In this document: piece after piece, positions 13,219 to 20,869 of the stretch
Numbering within the stretch: position 1 is the first letter of the stretch
How the letters are laid out: each line of letters begins with the position of its first letter
Origin: Chersky-840 sp050011815
Lineage (GTDB): Bacteria > Actinomycetota > Acidimicrobiia > Acidimicrobiales > UBA8190
DNA: 64,000 bases
NCBI GenBank assembly: GCA_050011815.1
Contig: JBEKIJ010000004.1
Location: 1-64,000, forward strand
Direction of reading: 5' to 3'
The notes under the pieces: model-generated
Databases searched by the model: none
What the model saw: only the letters and a program-made list of their open reading frames with translations
What the model was told of the DNA's origin: nothing
Program-made: the position numbers and the translations under genes

Positions 13219-13500
13219 ATGGGAATAGGACCGAACTCCGGCGATCTTCCCGACGTTGCACCGCGGCCTGAGTTCGTCAGGTTCAACGATTCCTATGTCG
13301 CCGAGGTTATGGATCAGTTGTTGTCCCAATTAGGCCAAGCGTGTCATGAGATCCACTATTCGCCCATTGCGGGCGATGCCGCCAGCCCACCTTTCGGAAC
13401 GGACCACTCGACCCTCGTCGGTCGAGATGACATCACCTCTGCCATGGTCGAGGCCTTGCGGCAAGCCCGTGTCAGGGGCCCGAGGGCAACCGGTGCCTAA
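13219..13500 (+). CDS. small hypothetical protein
   Basis: 93 residues from the ATG at 13219, preceded by GAGGGAGAGG at suitable spacing. The N-terminal half looks folded and acidic (RFNDSYVAEVMDQLLSQLGQACHEIHYS). The C-terminal half contains TDHSTLVGRDDITSAMVEALRQARVRG, a plausible amphipathic helix. No known domain. It lies between the phosphorelay genes and the GAF-ANTAR pair on the same strand, so a role in that signalling island is possible but unproven. Confidence 0.5.
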   Translation: MGIGPNSGDLPDVAPRPEFVRFNDSYVAEVMDQLLSQLGQACHEIHYSPIAGDAASPPFGTDHSTLVGRDDITSAMVEALRQARVRGPRATGA

Positions 13501-13747
13501 GCGTTGGGTCCCGGCCGGGAACCAGCTCCGAGTGCTCAACGCTCGGCGCCTCGTGCCCAGGACGTCGCCCCCCTCGAAGAGCCGTGCAGCGTCGTCTCCC
13601 GACCGACACGCGAAGCGGGTCGAAAGTGCCCAACGTCTCACGCTCGTCCTCGGTCTCGCTCGAGGAGAAGGCCGACCCACAACGACAGGTGGTCAGCTGT
13701 CGTCGGGAAACGAGAGTCCTGACGCTGATCCCGGCATTGTGGTCAAC

Positions 13748-14770
13748 ATGAAGTTGAAGGATGCCTCGATCTCGGTGATCGAGGCTGCTCAGGTTCTTGC
13801 GGATTCCTGCTTCTGTCAGAGCCACGAAGCCGTGATGCTCGACAGGATGTTGGGCGTCATCGACGAGTTGGACGATTTGATCCGGGCGCTCCATGCCCGT
13901 GAGCGCCAAGTCCTCTCCGACTCCGGCCCGATGATCGGATCCTCCGCCGGAGACCGCCCTTCGGGTCTCAAGGTATTTGTGCCGCCGGGGAGAGGTTCGA
14001 TCTTTCACACGACAATTCCAACCAAAGGAACGGATCCAACCAACGAAACGGACCAGAAGAGCGGGGGGACAGCGTTGAAAGCCGAAGACGCAGACACGTT
14101 TCTTGCTGCGCTGATCGCCGGCCCCGAAGATGAGTCGCCGTCGCTCACGAGCGTATGTCGGAGCGCAACTCGATTGTTGCGCATGAGCGGGTCATCGGTG
14201 GTGTTGATGGGCGAGAGCACCTTTCCCAGCGTGGCCAGCGCTTACGGCGTGTCGGTGACCGTCCAGGACCTGGAGTTCACCCTGGGCGAAGGCCCGGCCG
14301 GCGATGCATTCACCCAAGGGTCACCGGTGTTGGTGGACGATGTTTCCGCCTTCAGCAGCCGTTGGCCCCAGTTCACCCGGGCCATTGCCGACGAGGGGGT
14401 CCACAGCCTGTACGCGTTCCCGTTGCAGTTGGGGGCGATCAAGCTCGGGGTGCTCGTCCTGTACCGGGACGAGCCCGGTGTCCTCCAGGGTGACGAGCTC
14501 TCGGCGGCGCATCTCGTCGCCAATCTGGTCACCAACCAGGTCCTTGACATGCAGGCCGGCGCACTCTCGGAATCCCTGGCCTGGGGAATCGAGGTCGACG
14601 ACTACAGGGCCGTGGTCCACCAGGCCTCGGGGATGATCTCCGCCCAGCTCGACTGTGCCATGGGGGAGGCCCTGGTGCGGTTGCGGGGACGGGCCTTCGC
14701 CACCGATCAGCCAATTGACCTGGTGGCGGCCGACGTCGTGACCGGAATCGTCAGGTTCGACGAGCCATGA
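13748..14770 (+). CDS. GAF-ANTAR regulator with N-terminal extension
   Basis: 340 residues if the ATG at 13748 is used. A TTG at 14075 after a GGGGGGAC stretch would give 231 residues, the usual size of GAF-ANTAR proteins. GAF: about residues 110-270, with LGEGPAGDAF and FPLQLGAIKLGVLVLYRDEPG. The C-terminal helices (YRAVVHQASGMISAQLDCAMGEALVRLRGRAFAT) match ANTAR, an RNA-binding domain that promotes antitermination at paired hexaloop hairpins. The extension (MKLKDASISVIEAAQVLADS...) is mostly helical and may be a separate small domain. The reading frame is open further upstream, so the start is uncertain. Confidence 0.78.
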   Translation: MKLKDASISVIEAAQVLADSCFCQSHEAVMLDRMLGVIDELDDLIRALHARERQVLSDSGPMIGSSAGDRPSGLKVFVPPGRGSIFHTTIPTKGTDPTNETDQKSGGTALKAEDADTFLAALIAGPEDESPSLTSVCRSATRLLRMSGSSVVLMGESTFPSVASAYGVSVTVQDLEFTLGEGPAGDAFTQGSPVLVDDVSAFSSRWPQFTRAIADEGVHSLYAFPLQLGAIKLGVLVLYRDEPGVLQGDELSAAHLVANLVTNQVLDMQAGALSESLAWGIEVDDYRAVVHQASGMISAQLDCAMGEALVRLRGRAFATDQPIDLVAADVVTGIVRFDEP

Positions 14771-14909
14771 CCGCTTCACGCAATAGAAGGGCAGGACCGA
14801 TGGGGTTTTCTTGCACAGTGATCCGTGACAGTATTTGGGTAGTTCCCCTGGATTGTCGATGTCAGGTCGACGGGGAGTCCACCGGGTCCTCCAGGCTCGG
14901 GGGGTGACC

Positions 14910-15674
14910 ATGCAAAATCGTGAAGAATGGTTGGCCAAGACCTTCGTCGAGTTGGCCGACACCCTGGTTGCCGACTTCGACCTCATCGACTTCATGTCCG
15001 TGCTGGTGGAGCGGTGCGCGGAATTATTGGAATCGAGTGAGGTGGGACTGGCCTTGGCCGCCACCCGCGGCGAGCTCCGGGTCATGGCCTCGTCGTCCGA
15101 GCGCATGCGCTCGCTCGAATTGATCGAGTTCCAGAACGACGAAGGCCCGTGTCGCGACTGCTTGATCAACGGCGAACAGGTTCTCAATCAACGTCTCGAC
15201 GCCGTCGATGAGCGCTGGCCGCGTTTTGCTCCTCAAGCCCGGGAAGCCGGCTTCCAGATGGTGCACGCCCTCCCCCTGCGGCTCCGTCGCGATGTGATCG
15301 GGGCCATGAACATCTTCAGTCCCGAGACCCGAGAGCTCTCCCCCGAGGATGTGAACCTCACTCAGGCGCTGGCCGACGCGGCGACGATCGGCATTCTCCA
15401 GGAACGGGCCGTCAAGCACGGTACGGATCTGGCCAGCCAGCTCCAGGGAGCGTTGAACTCCCGGATCGTCATCGAACAGGCCAAGGGCATCGTGGCCGAA
15501 CGGCGACAGATCGACATGGATCAGGCCTTCAGCTTGCTCCGGAGCTATGCCCGGAGCAATCGCACGCAACTGAGCGACGTGGCCCGCGCCATCATCGACC
15601 ATTCCCTGGCACCGGCCGAGCTCCATGTCGTGATCGGAGGGCACCGCACCCAGGAGGCCAGGCATACCCCCTAG
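14910..15674 (+). CDS. GAF-ANTAR transcription antitermination regulator
   Basis: 254 residues from the ATG at 14910, preceded by GGGGGGTG. GAF domain (about 20-165) with FQNDEGPCRDCL and LPLRLRRDVIGAMNIFSPE; ANTAR domain (about 185-245) with LNSRIVIEQAKGIVAERRQIDMDQAFSLLRSYAR, a close match to the family. It is cytosolic and RNA-binding by family. The GAF resembles that of the preceding gene and of the GGDEF-EAL protein at 2577, including the EGPC motif, suggesting a shared signal. The stop codon lies inside a small inverted repeat shared with the convergent GH5 gene. Confidence 0.92.
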   Translation: MQNREEWLAKTFVELADTLVADFDLIDFMSVLVERCAELLESSEVGLALAATRGELRVMASSSERMRSLELIEFQNDEGPCRDCLINGEQVLNQRLDAVDERWPRFAPQAREAGFQMVHALPLRLRRDVIGAMNIFSPETRELSPEDVNLTQALADAATIGILQERAVKHGTDLASQLQGALNSRIVIEQAKGIVAERRQIDMDQAFSLLRSYARSNRTQLSDVARAIIDHSLAPAELHVVIGGHRTQEARHTP

Positions 15675-15680
15675 GGGTAG
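15664..15680. terminator. inverted repeat between convergent genes
   Basis: TACCCC and GGGGTA pair around a short centre, and the element contains the stop codon of the GAF-ANTAR gene. It sits in the 40-nt gap between convergent genes and could end transcription in both directions. No T-run follows, so this is a weak call. Confidence 0.35.
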
Positions 15681-15714
15681 GGCGCTCTCTCACCACGGAG
15701 GGCCCGGATTCTCG

Positions 15715-17241
15715 TCACCCGATCGTGATCGACACTTCCCCGGTGGCGGTCCTCTGGGTGTGAGGTTTGGTCTTGGTCTTGTGGTCGAGCACCTTCACCG
15801 TGAACGTGAAGGTCCCCTCCACTCTGGGCTTGCCCGAGATCACCCCGGAGGCCTTCAGATGCAGTCCGTTGGGCAGGCGACCGGACAGAACCCTCCACCT
15901 GTACGGTGGATTGCCGCCGGTGGCCGCCAGAGTGGCTGAGTACTTCACTTTCACCGTGCCCGCCGGGAGCGCGGTCGTGACGACCTGAAAGCCGCTGCCG
16001 GCGTACAGAGCGTCCAGGTGGGACTGGAGGTTCGTCCCGTCGGGGGAGACCGCCGTGCCCCCGTAGTTCGAGACCAGGGCGTAATTGTCACCGGGGTCGC
16101 TCAGGGCGTTGCAGCTCGTCGAGGTGTTCCCGAGAACCCACCATCCCCATGCCAGGTAGCTGACCCCCGAGGCGTCGGCCCAGTTCATGAAGGTGTCGTC
16201 GAAGGTGGTCAGTCCCGAAGGTGAGGTCGGAGGACCGGCGCAGTCGTATCCCTGGTCGAACTCGCCCGTCACGACGGGCACCTGGGCCACCACCGGGGCG
16301 AGGGTGCTGTTCCAGCATGATGCGGTGTCACACGCCTCGCCGTAGTAGCCGTGGAAGGACGCCGCCAGTTGGTGCTCGGGGTCCGCCGGCTCGTGCGCCA
16401 GCCAGCCCGACAGGTCGTTGGCGTAACTCAGCCCGCCGATCATGATCGGTTGTGTGGCACCGGTGTTCCGGATGGCGTCGACGAGGGCCTGCATACCCAC
16501 GGCCGTGTAGGTCTCCGCATCGTTGATGGGATCGTCCTGGTTGGCGACCGGGAGCGAACAACCCCCGTCGAGCCAGCACGACCAGCTGACGGCGAGATCC
16601 GAATTGCCGTTGGCCATCGGCGAGTAGGGCTCGTTGAAGGCGTCGAAGACGACGGCATGATCGGTCTTGAACGTCTCTGCCACCGAGGACCAGAACGCCG
16701 TCGAGTGATCGTCGGGCATGGGGCGCTGACCGTCCGCATCGTTGGTCCCCGGTGCGGTCCAGTGCAGGTCGAGGATGACGTACAGCCCGGCCGCGTTGAG
16801 ATCGGCGACCCAGGTCTCGATGGCTTGCTGGTATCCGGCCTCGGTGCCGTAGGAAGGCTGACCGTTGAGGCCGAGCCAGCAATCCTCGTTGAGGGGAACC
16901 CGGACGGCGTCGGCATGCCAGGCGGCGATGGCGTCGGCCGTGGCGATCGTCAGTGGTTGGGAGGAGTAACCCCACCCCTCGTCACAGGCGTACTCGGTGC
17001 TCGGGACGTCGACTCCGAGCAGACGCACGGTGGCGCCCGAACCATCGACGAAGTGATTGCCCGACACGGCGATGGACAAGGGCGTGGTGGCTCCGGCGTG
17101 GACAACCCCGAGGACCACGGCGAGAGAGATCGCCAGCACTCCTGCGATCGCCACCCTGAGATACTGCGTCGAGGCCACCCGCGACCCGCGACGTTGTGAC
17201 CCCACCGGCGACTGTCTAGATGACGCCTGTCGCCGGGTCAA
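15715..17241 (-). CDS. secreted GH5-like glycoside hydrolase with C-terminal Ig-like domain
   Basis: 508 residues from a TTG at 17241; a GTG at 17178 is an alternative that keeps the signal peptide. A hydrophobic export signal covers about residues 28-50. The catalytic region (about 55-400) has AWHADAVRVPLNEDCWLG, the acid/base in FDAFNEPYSP, and a likely nucleophile Glu in VPVVTGEFDQG, the GH5 (cellulase family) layout. Residues about 420-508 form a putative Ig (He_PIG-type) module with GGNPPYRWRVLSGRLPNGL. It should cut beta-linked glucans or mannans outside the cell. Substrate cannot be told from sequence alone. It is convergent with the GAF-ANTAR gene. Confidence 0.88.
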   Translation of the reverse strand: MTRRQASSRQSPVGSQRRGSRVASTQYLRVAIAGVLAISLAVVLGVVHAGATTPLSIAVSGNHFVDGSGATVRLLGVDVPSTEYACDEGWGYSSQPLTIATADAIAAWHADAVRVPLNEDCWLGLNGQPSYGTEAGYQQAIETWVADLNAAGLYVILDLHWTAPGTNDADGQRPMPDDHSTAFWSSVAETFKTDHAVVFDAFNEPYSPMANGNSDLAVSWSCWLDGGCSLPVANQDDPINDAETYTAVGMQALVDAIRNTGATQPIMIGGLSYANDLSGWLAHEPADPEHQLAASFHGYYGEACDTASCWNSTLAPVVAQVPVVTGEFDQGYDCAGPPTSPSGLTTFDDTFMNWADASGVSYLAWGWWVLGNTSTSCNALSDPGDNYALVSNYGGTAVSPDGTNLQSHLDALYAGSGFQVVTTALPAGTVKVKYSATLAATGGNPPYRWRVLSGRLPNGLHLKASGVISGKPRVEGTFTFTVKVLDHKTKTKPHTQRTATGEVSITIG

Positions 17242-17297
17242 CCGTCTCTGCCCCGCCCATCGGAGCGGGGGCCGGGTGCGGAACTATCGTCACAGCC

Positions 17298-17819
17298 ATG
17301 CGGGGAGGAAAGGGTCAGCCCCCCACCTTCACCGGGGCGGCGGACGACCCCGTGTCGTCGAGGGTCGAGCTGCATGTCGTGCCGGTGGATTCCGAGCGCG
17401 CCCACCGGTTGGAACGCCGGCAGATCACCGAGATGGCCGAGCGCTACGGCGGGGCCGGCCCGGCCCCGCTGCGAGGCGAGGAGTTCGAGGGTCCGAGGGG
17501 GTGTTTCGTCGTGGCGACCATCGACGGGACCGATGTGGCGTGCGGCGGCTTCCGGCCGTTGGGTCGGGGTGTCGCCGAGATCAAACGCATGTACGTCGAT
17601 CCCGCCGTCCGTCGACGGGGGATCGGTGCCCGTGTCCTGGCGTTCCTGGAGGAGCAGGCGGTGGCCGAGGGATACCGCGAGACCTGGCTCGAGACCGGGA
17701 CCGCCCAGCCCGACGCCATCACGATGTACGTGTCGGCGGGATACCGGGCCCGGGCCCCCTACGGGGAGTTCAAGGAGGACCCCCGCAACCGTTGCTTCTC
17801 CCGACGGCTCGTCCAATGA
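17298..17819 (+). CDS. GNAT family N-acetyltransferase
   Basis: 173 residues from the ATG at 17298. The acetyl-CoA loop motif is visible in IKRMYVDPAVRRRGIGARVLAFLEEQA (R/QxxGxG/A type), followed by the usual MYVSAGYRARAPYGEF end, where the Tyr often acts as general acid. Substrate is unknown; such short GNAT proteins acetylate amines or small molecules. It is divergent from the GH5 gene. A 7-bp hairpin 26 nt after the stop probably isolates it from the MFS gene. Confidence 0.88.
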   Translation: MRGGKGQPPTFTGAADDPVSSRVELHVVPVDSERAHRLERRQITEMAERYGGAGPAPLRGEEFEGPRGCFVVATIDGTDVACGGFRPLGRGVAEIKRMYVDPAVRRRGIGARVLAFLEEQAVAEGYRETWLETGTAQPDAITMYVSAGYRARAPYGEFKEDPRNRCFSRRLVQ

Positions 17820-17845
17820 GGGCCGGGCCCGTCGCTACAGGTTGC

Positions 17846-17869
17846 GGTGGGCAACGGAGACCGCCCACC
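17846..17869 (+). terminator. hairpin after GNAT gene
   Basis: GGTGGGC (17846-17852) pairs perfectly with GCCCACC (17863-17869) across a 10-nt loop. It begins 26 nt after the GNAT stop and lies before the MFS operator, so a terminator role is plausible. There is no U-tract, as is common in high-GC actinobacteria. Confidence 0.4.
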
Positions 17870-17904
17870 TGCCGGCGGGTCCTGGAGACGGGGGGTGCAC
17901 AGAC

Positions 17905-17922
17905 CTTAACGTTAACGTTAAG
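17905..17922. promoter_or_regulatory. perfect 18-bp palindrome, likely operator of the MFS-MerR pair
   Basis: CTTAACGTTAACGTTAAG is its own reverse complement and contains overlapping TTAACGTTAA units. It lies about 40 nt before the MFS start at 17963. A TAAGAT sequence at its right end could be a -10 element. MerR-type regulators bind dyads between -35 and -10, and a MerR gene is the next gene in this transcription unit, so autoregulation by that protein is the simplest reading. Confidence 0.6.
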
Positions 17923-17962
17923 ATAACCGGGTGGCCCAGCACCGACGAGCGCTCCCCGGCCG

Positions 17963-19747
17963 ATGAACGGCGATCAGTCCGCGGCCGTCCGGCCCCGGGG
18001 GGGAGCCGGTCCGGGGGCGTCCCCGGACTCCCGCTACAAGTGGATCGCACTGTCGAATATCACGCTCGGGACGCTGATGGTCTTCATCAACCAGTCGATC
18101 GTCCTGATCGCGCTGCCGGCCATCTTCCGCGGTATCCACCTCAATCCCCTCACGCCGTCGAACACCGGCTACATGCTGTGGATTCTCATGGGCTTCATGG
18201 TGGTCCTGGCCGTGCTCCTGGTGACGCTCGGACGAGTGGGCGACATGTTCGGGCGCGTGAAGATGTACAACCTGGGATTCACCGTCTTCACCCTCTTCTC
18301 CGTCCTGCTCTCGATCACCTGGATGCACGGACCGGGTGCCGCGGTGTGGCTGATCGCCATGCGGATCGGCCAGGGGGTGGGCGGGGCCATGCTCTTCGCC
18401 AACTCCTCGGCGATCATCACTGACGCCTTCCCCGCCAACCAGCGCGGCCTCGGGCTCGGGATCAACAATGTCGCCGCCATCGCCGGCGCCTTCATCGGAC
18501 TGGTCCTGGGCGGTCTGCTGGCTCCGGTCCAGTGGCACCTGGTGTTCCTGGTGTCGGTGCCTTTCGGGATCTTCGGGACCATCTGGGCCTACCGCAAGCT
18601 CGAAGACCGGAGCGTCCGCACGCCCGCGCACATCGACTGGTGGGGCAACGCCACGTTCGGCTCGGGCCTCATCCTGATCCTCGTGGGAATCACCTACGGC
18701 CTGCTCCCCTACGGCCACCACACCATGGGTTGGACGAGCCCGACGGTGATGACCGAGATCTTCGGTGGCATCGGGCTCCTCGTGGTCTTCTCGGTCATCG
18801 AGACCCGGGTGGCCCACCCCATGTTCCGGTTGACGCTCTTTCGCATCCGGGCCTTCACCGCCGGCAATGTGGCCAGCGGCCTCGCCTCTCTCAGTCGCGG
18901 TGGCCTCATGTTCATGCTCATCATCTGGCTCCAGGGGATCTGGCTGCCGCTGCATGGCTACAGCTTCAGCTCGACGCCACTGTGGGCCGGCATCTACATG
19001 GTGCCGCTCACGATCGGCTTCCTCCTGGCCGGCCCCCTCTCGGGGCACCTGGCCGACAAGTACGGTGCTCGCCCCTTTGCCACCGGGGGACTCCTGCTCG
19101 TCGCCCTGAGCTTCTTCCTGCTCCAGATGCTGCCCGTCAATTTCGGCTACCCGGTTTTCGCCACCCTCATCTTCTTCAACTCGGTGGGCATGGGCCTCTT
19201 CATCGCCCCCAACCAGACCGGCATCATGAACAGCCTCCCGTCCAACCAGCGCGGCGCCGGGGCCGGCATGGCGGCCACGTTCAACTCCTCGGCCCAGGTG
19301 CTCTCGATCGGCATCTTCTTCACGCTCATGATCCTGGGACTCTCGGCCACGCTGCCCTCGACGCTCTTCCACGGTCTCGTGGACCAAGGGGTCTCGGCGA
19401 GCACGGCGACGCGCGTCTCGCACCTTCCCCCGGTCGGGTCGCTCTTCGCCGCCTTCCTCGGCTACAACCCCATGGCCACGCTGCTGGGACCGGCCGCCCT
19501 GCACCACATGACCGCGGCGCAGGCCAACTACATCACGGGTCGATCATTCTTCCCCCACCTCATCTCGGCCCCCTTCGGAAAGGGCCTCGAGAAGGCCTTC
19601 GACTTCGCGGCCATCGTGTGCGTGCTCGGTGCCGTGGCGTCGCTGCTCCGGGGGGGCAAGTACCACCACACCGAGCCCGAGGACGAACTGCCCGTGGAGT
19701 CGGCCGAACAGGCGGTGGCCGAGACCGAGCCCCTGCTGGTGAGCTGA
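17963..19747 (+). CDS. MFS drug exporter (DHA2-like)
   Basis: 594 residues with about 14 hydrophobic segments. The first is preceded by a Pro/Gly-rich cytosolic leader of about 25 residues. Family motifs: FINQSIVLIALPAIF in helix 1, LGRVGDMFGRVKMYN (motif A), and RIGQGVGGAMLFANSSAIITDAFP in helices 4-5. A long extracytosolic loop near residues 455-525 (LPSTLFHGLVDQGVSAS...) is typical of DHA2 members. It should export a drug or toxic metabolite using the proton gradient. It is 4 nt from the MerR gene, so the two are co-transcribed. Confidence 0.9.
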   Translation: MNGDQSAAVRPRGGAGPGASPDSRYKWIALSNITLGTLMVFINQSIVLIALPAIFRGIHLNPLTPSNTGYMLWILMGFMVVLAVLLVTLGRVGDMFGRVKMYNLGFTVFTLFSVLLSITWMHGPGAAVWLIAMRIGQGVGGAMLFANSSAIITDAFPANQRGLGLGINNVAAIAGAFIGLVLGGLLAPVQWHLVFLVSVPFGIFGTIWAYRKLEDRSVRTPAHIDWWGNATFGSGLILILVGITYGLLPYGHHTMGWTSPTVMTEIFGGIGLLVVFSVIETRVAHPMFRLTLFRIRAFTAGNVASGLASLSRGGLMFMLIIWLQGIWLPLHGYSFSSTPLWAGIYMVPLTIGFLLAGPLSGHLADKYGARPFATGGLLLVALSFFLLQMLPVNFGYPVFATLIFFNSVGMGLFIAPNQTGIMNSLPSNQRGAGAGMAATFNSSAQVLSIGIFFTLMILGLSATLPSTLFHGLVDQGVSASTATRVSHLPPVGSLFAAFLGYNPMATLLGPAALHHMTAAQANYITGRSFFPHLISAPFGKGLEKAFDFAAIVCVLGAVASLLRGGKYHHTEPEDELPVESAEQAVAETEPLLVS

Positions 19748-19751
19748 GGCC

Positions 19752-20270
19752 ATGGCCCGGAGCGCGGGAGTGAAGAGCGGGTCGACGGCCCCCGGGACGG
19801 CGCCGGTGTTCCCACCGGCCCCCGGCCCCGAGCCGGGCCTGCGTATCGGTGACGCGGCGGCCCGGGCCGGGGTCTCGCCTCGCACCTTGCGCTACTACGA
19901 CGAGCTGGGTCTCCTGTGCCCCTCGGAGTACACCCCCGGTGGGGAGAGGCGATATCGCGACACCGACCTCGTTGCGCTCCAGCGCATCCTCGAACTGCGC
20001 GAGGCGCTCGGGATGAACCTCGAGGAGATCAAGGAGTTCTTGGACTCCGAGCAACGACTCGACGAGGTGCGTGCCGCCTACCGCGCCAAGCGCGACGTCC
20101 ACACCGAGGCGGCCCGTGTGCAACAGAAGGCGCTTCTCGAGGAGGCTCTCCACCTCAACGAGTCCCTGAAGGAGCAGCTCGACGCCAAGTTGACGCGCAT
20201 GGACGGGTTTCGAGCCACCCTGTCCCAGAACGCGGAGCGCTGTCGCCAGCTCCTGGCCGAGCTCGACTAA
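19752..20270 (+). CDS. MerR family transcriptional regulator
   Basis: 172 residues. A Pro-rich leader of about 30 residues precedes the winged HTH, LRIGDAAARAGVSPRTLRYYDELGLL, followed by GERRYRDTDLVALQRI and a long dimerisation coiled coil. No cysteine cluster for metal binding is seen, so an organic effector is more likely. It starts 4 nt after the MFS stop and probably controls that exporter through the 18-bp palindrome. Its last 4 nt overlap the end of the convergent TetR gene. Confidence 0.92.
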   Translation: MARSAGVKSGSTAPGTAPVFPPAPGPEPGLRIGDAAARAGVSPRTLRYYDELGLLCPSEYTPGGERRYRDTDLVALQRILELREALGMNLEEIKEFLDSEQRLDEVRAAYRAKRDVHTEAARVQQKALLEEALHLNESLKEQLDAKLTRMDGFRATLSQNAERCRQLLAELD

Positions 20271-20869
20271 CCGCCGGGAGGCCGAAAGATCATGGCGACG
20301 GCTCGCCGGGCCCAGCCCGGCGGGCTCTCGGTCCCACTGACACGGCGCGCCAGGACCGAGCCCGTGAGCATCTGCACAGCCAGGTCGACGTCGGTGTCGC
20401 TCGACAACTCACCGAGCTCCTGCGCCCGCACCAGGAGGCCGCGCACGTACCCGGTGCGCGGTTCGATGACCCGCTGCCGGTGCAGCTCCAACGCGGCGCG
20501 CTCCTCGCGTGAGCCCAGGAGCGTCCCGACCACCTCGACGCAGCTCTCCCCGAACCGCTCGTCGAAGGCCTCGAGGTAGACGATCAGGTCTCGGCGCGGG
20601 TCAGAGGAAGGTCGGTCGGGGAAACGCCCCCCCGGATTCCCGGCGATGGCCGCGGTGACGAGATCGGCCTTGTCCTTGAACCGCCGGTAGACCGTGGCCC
20701 GGGCCACGCCCACCTCGCTGGCGATGCTCTCGATCGACAATCGGGCATAGCCGAGCTCGGCCAGCTGGCGCAGAGCCGCTTCGGTGATGGCCCGGGTGGC
20801 GCGCTCGTCACGGGGTCTCCCCGGGGGCCGGGGCGCGGGGTCGGTGGGGCGCGACTGCAGGGTCGTCAC
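20267..20869 (-). CDS. TetR family transcriptional regulator
   Basis: 200 residues from a GTG at 20869. The N-terminal HTH is clear: ATRAITEAALRQLAELGYARLSIESIASEVGVARATVYRRF. The C-terminal ligand domain is divergent, as usual. Its start overlaps the stop of the upstream MFS gene by 4 nt (GTGA), so the two are translationally coupled, and it probably represses its own operon through the inverted repeat at 22465-22493. The stop overlaps the MerR stop on the opposite strand. Confidence 0.93.
   Translation of the reverse strand: MTTLQSRPTDPAPRPPGRPRDERATRAITEAALRQLAELGYARLSIESIASEVGVARATVYRRFKDKADLVTAAIAGNPGGRFPDRPSSDPRRDLIVYLEAFDERFGESCVEVVGTLLGSREERAALELHRQRVIEPRTGYVRGLLVRAQELGELSSDTDVDLAVQMLTGSVLARRVSGTESPPGWARRAVAMIFRPPGG

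Noticed and set aside
14771..14909. ANTAR target RNA (paired hexaloop hairpins)
   Set aside because: A GTCGA/TCGAC stem exists, but its loop is 5-7 nt without the expected A and G positions, and no second hairpin follows.
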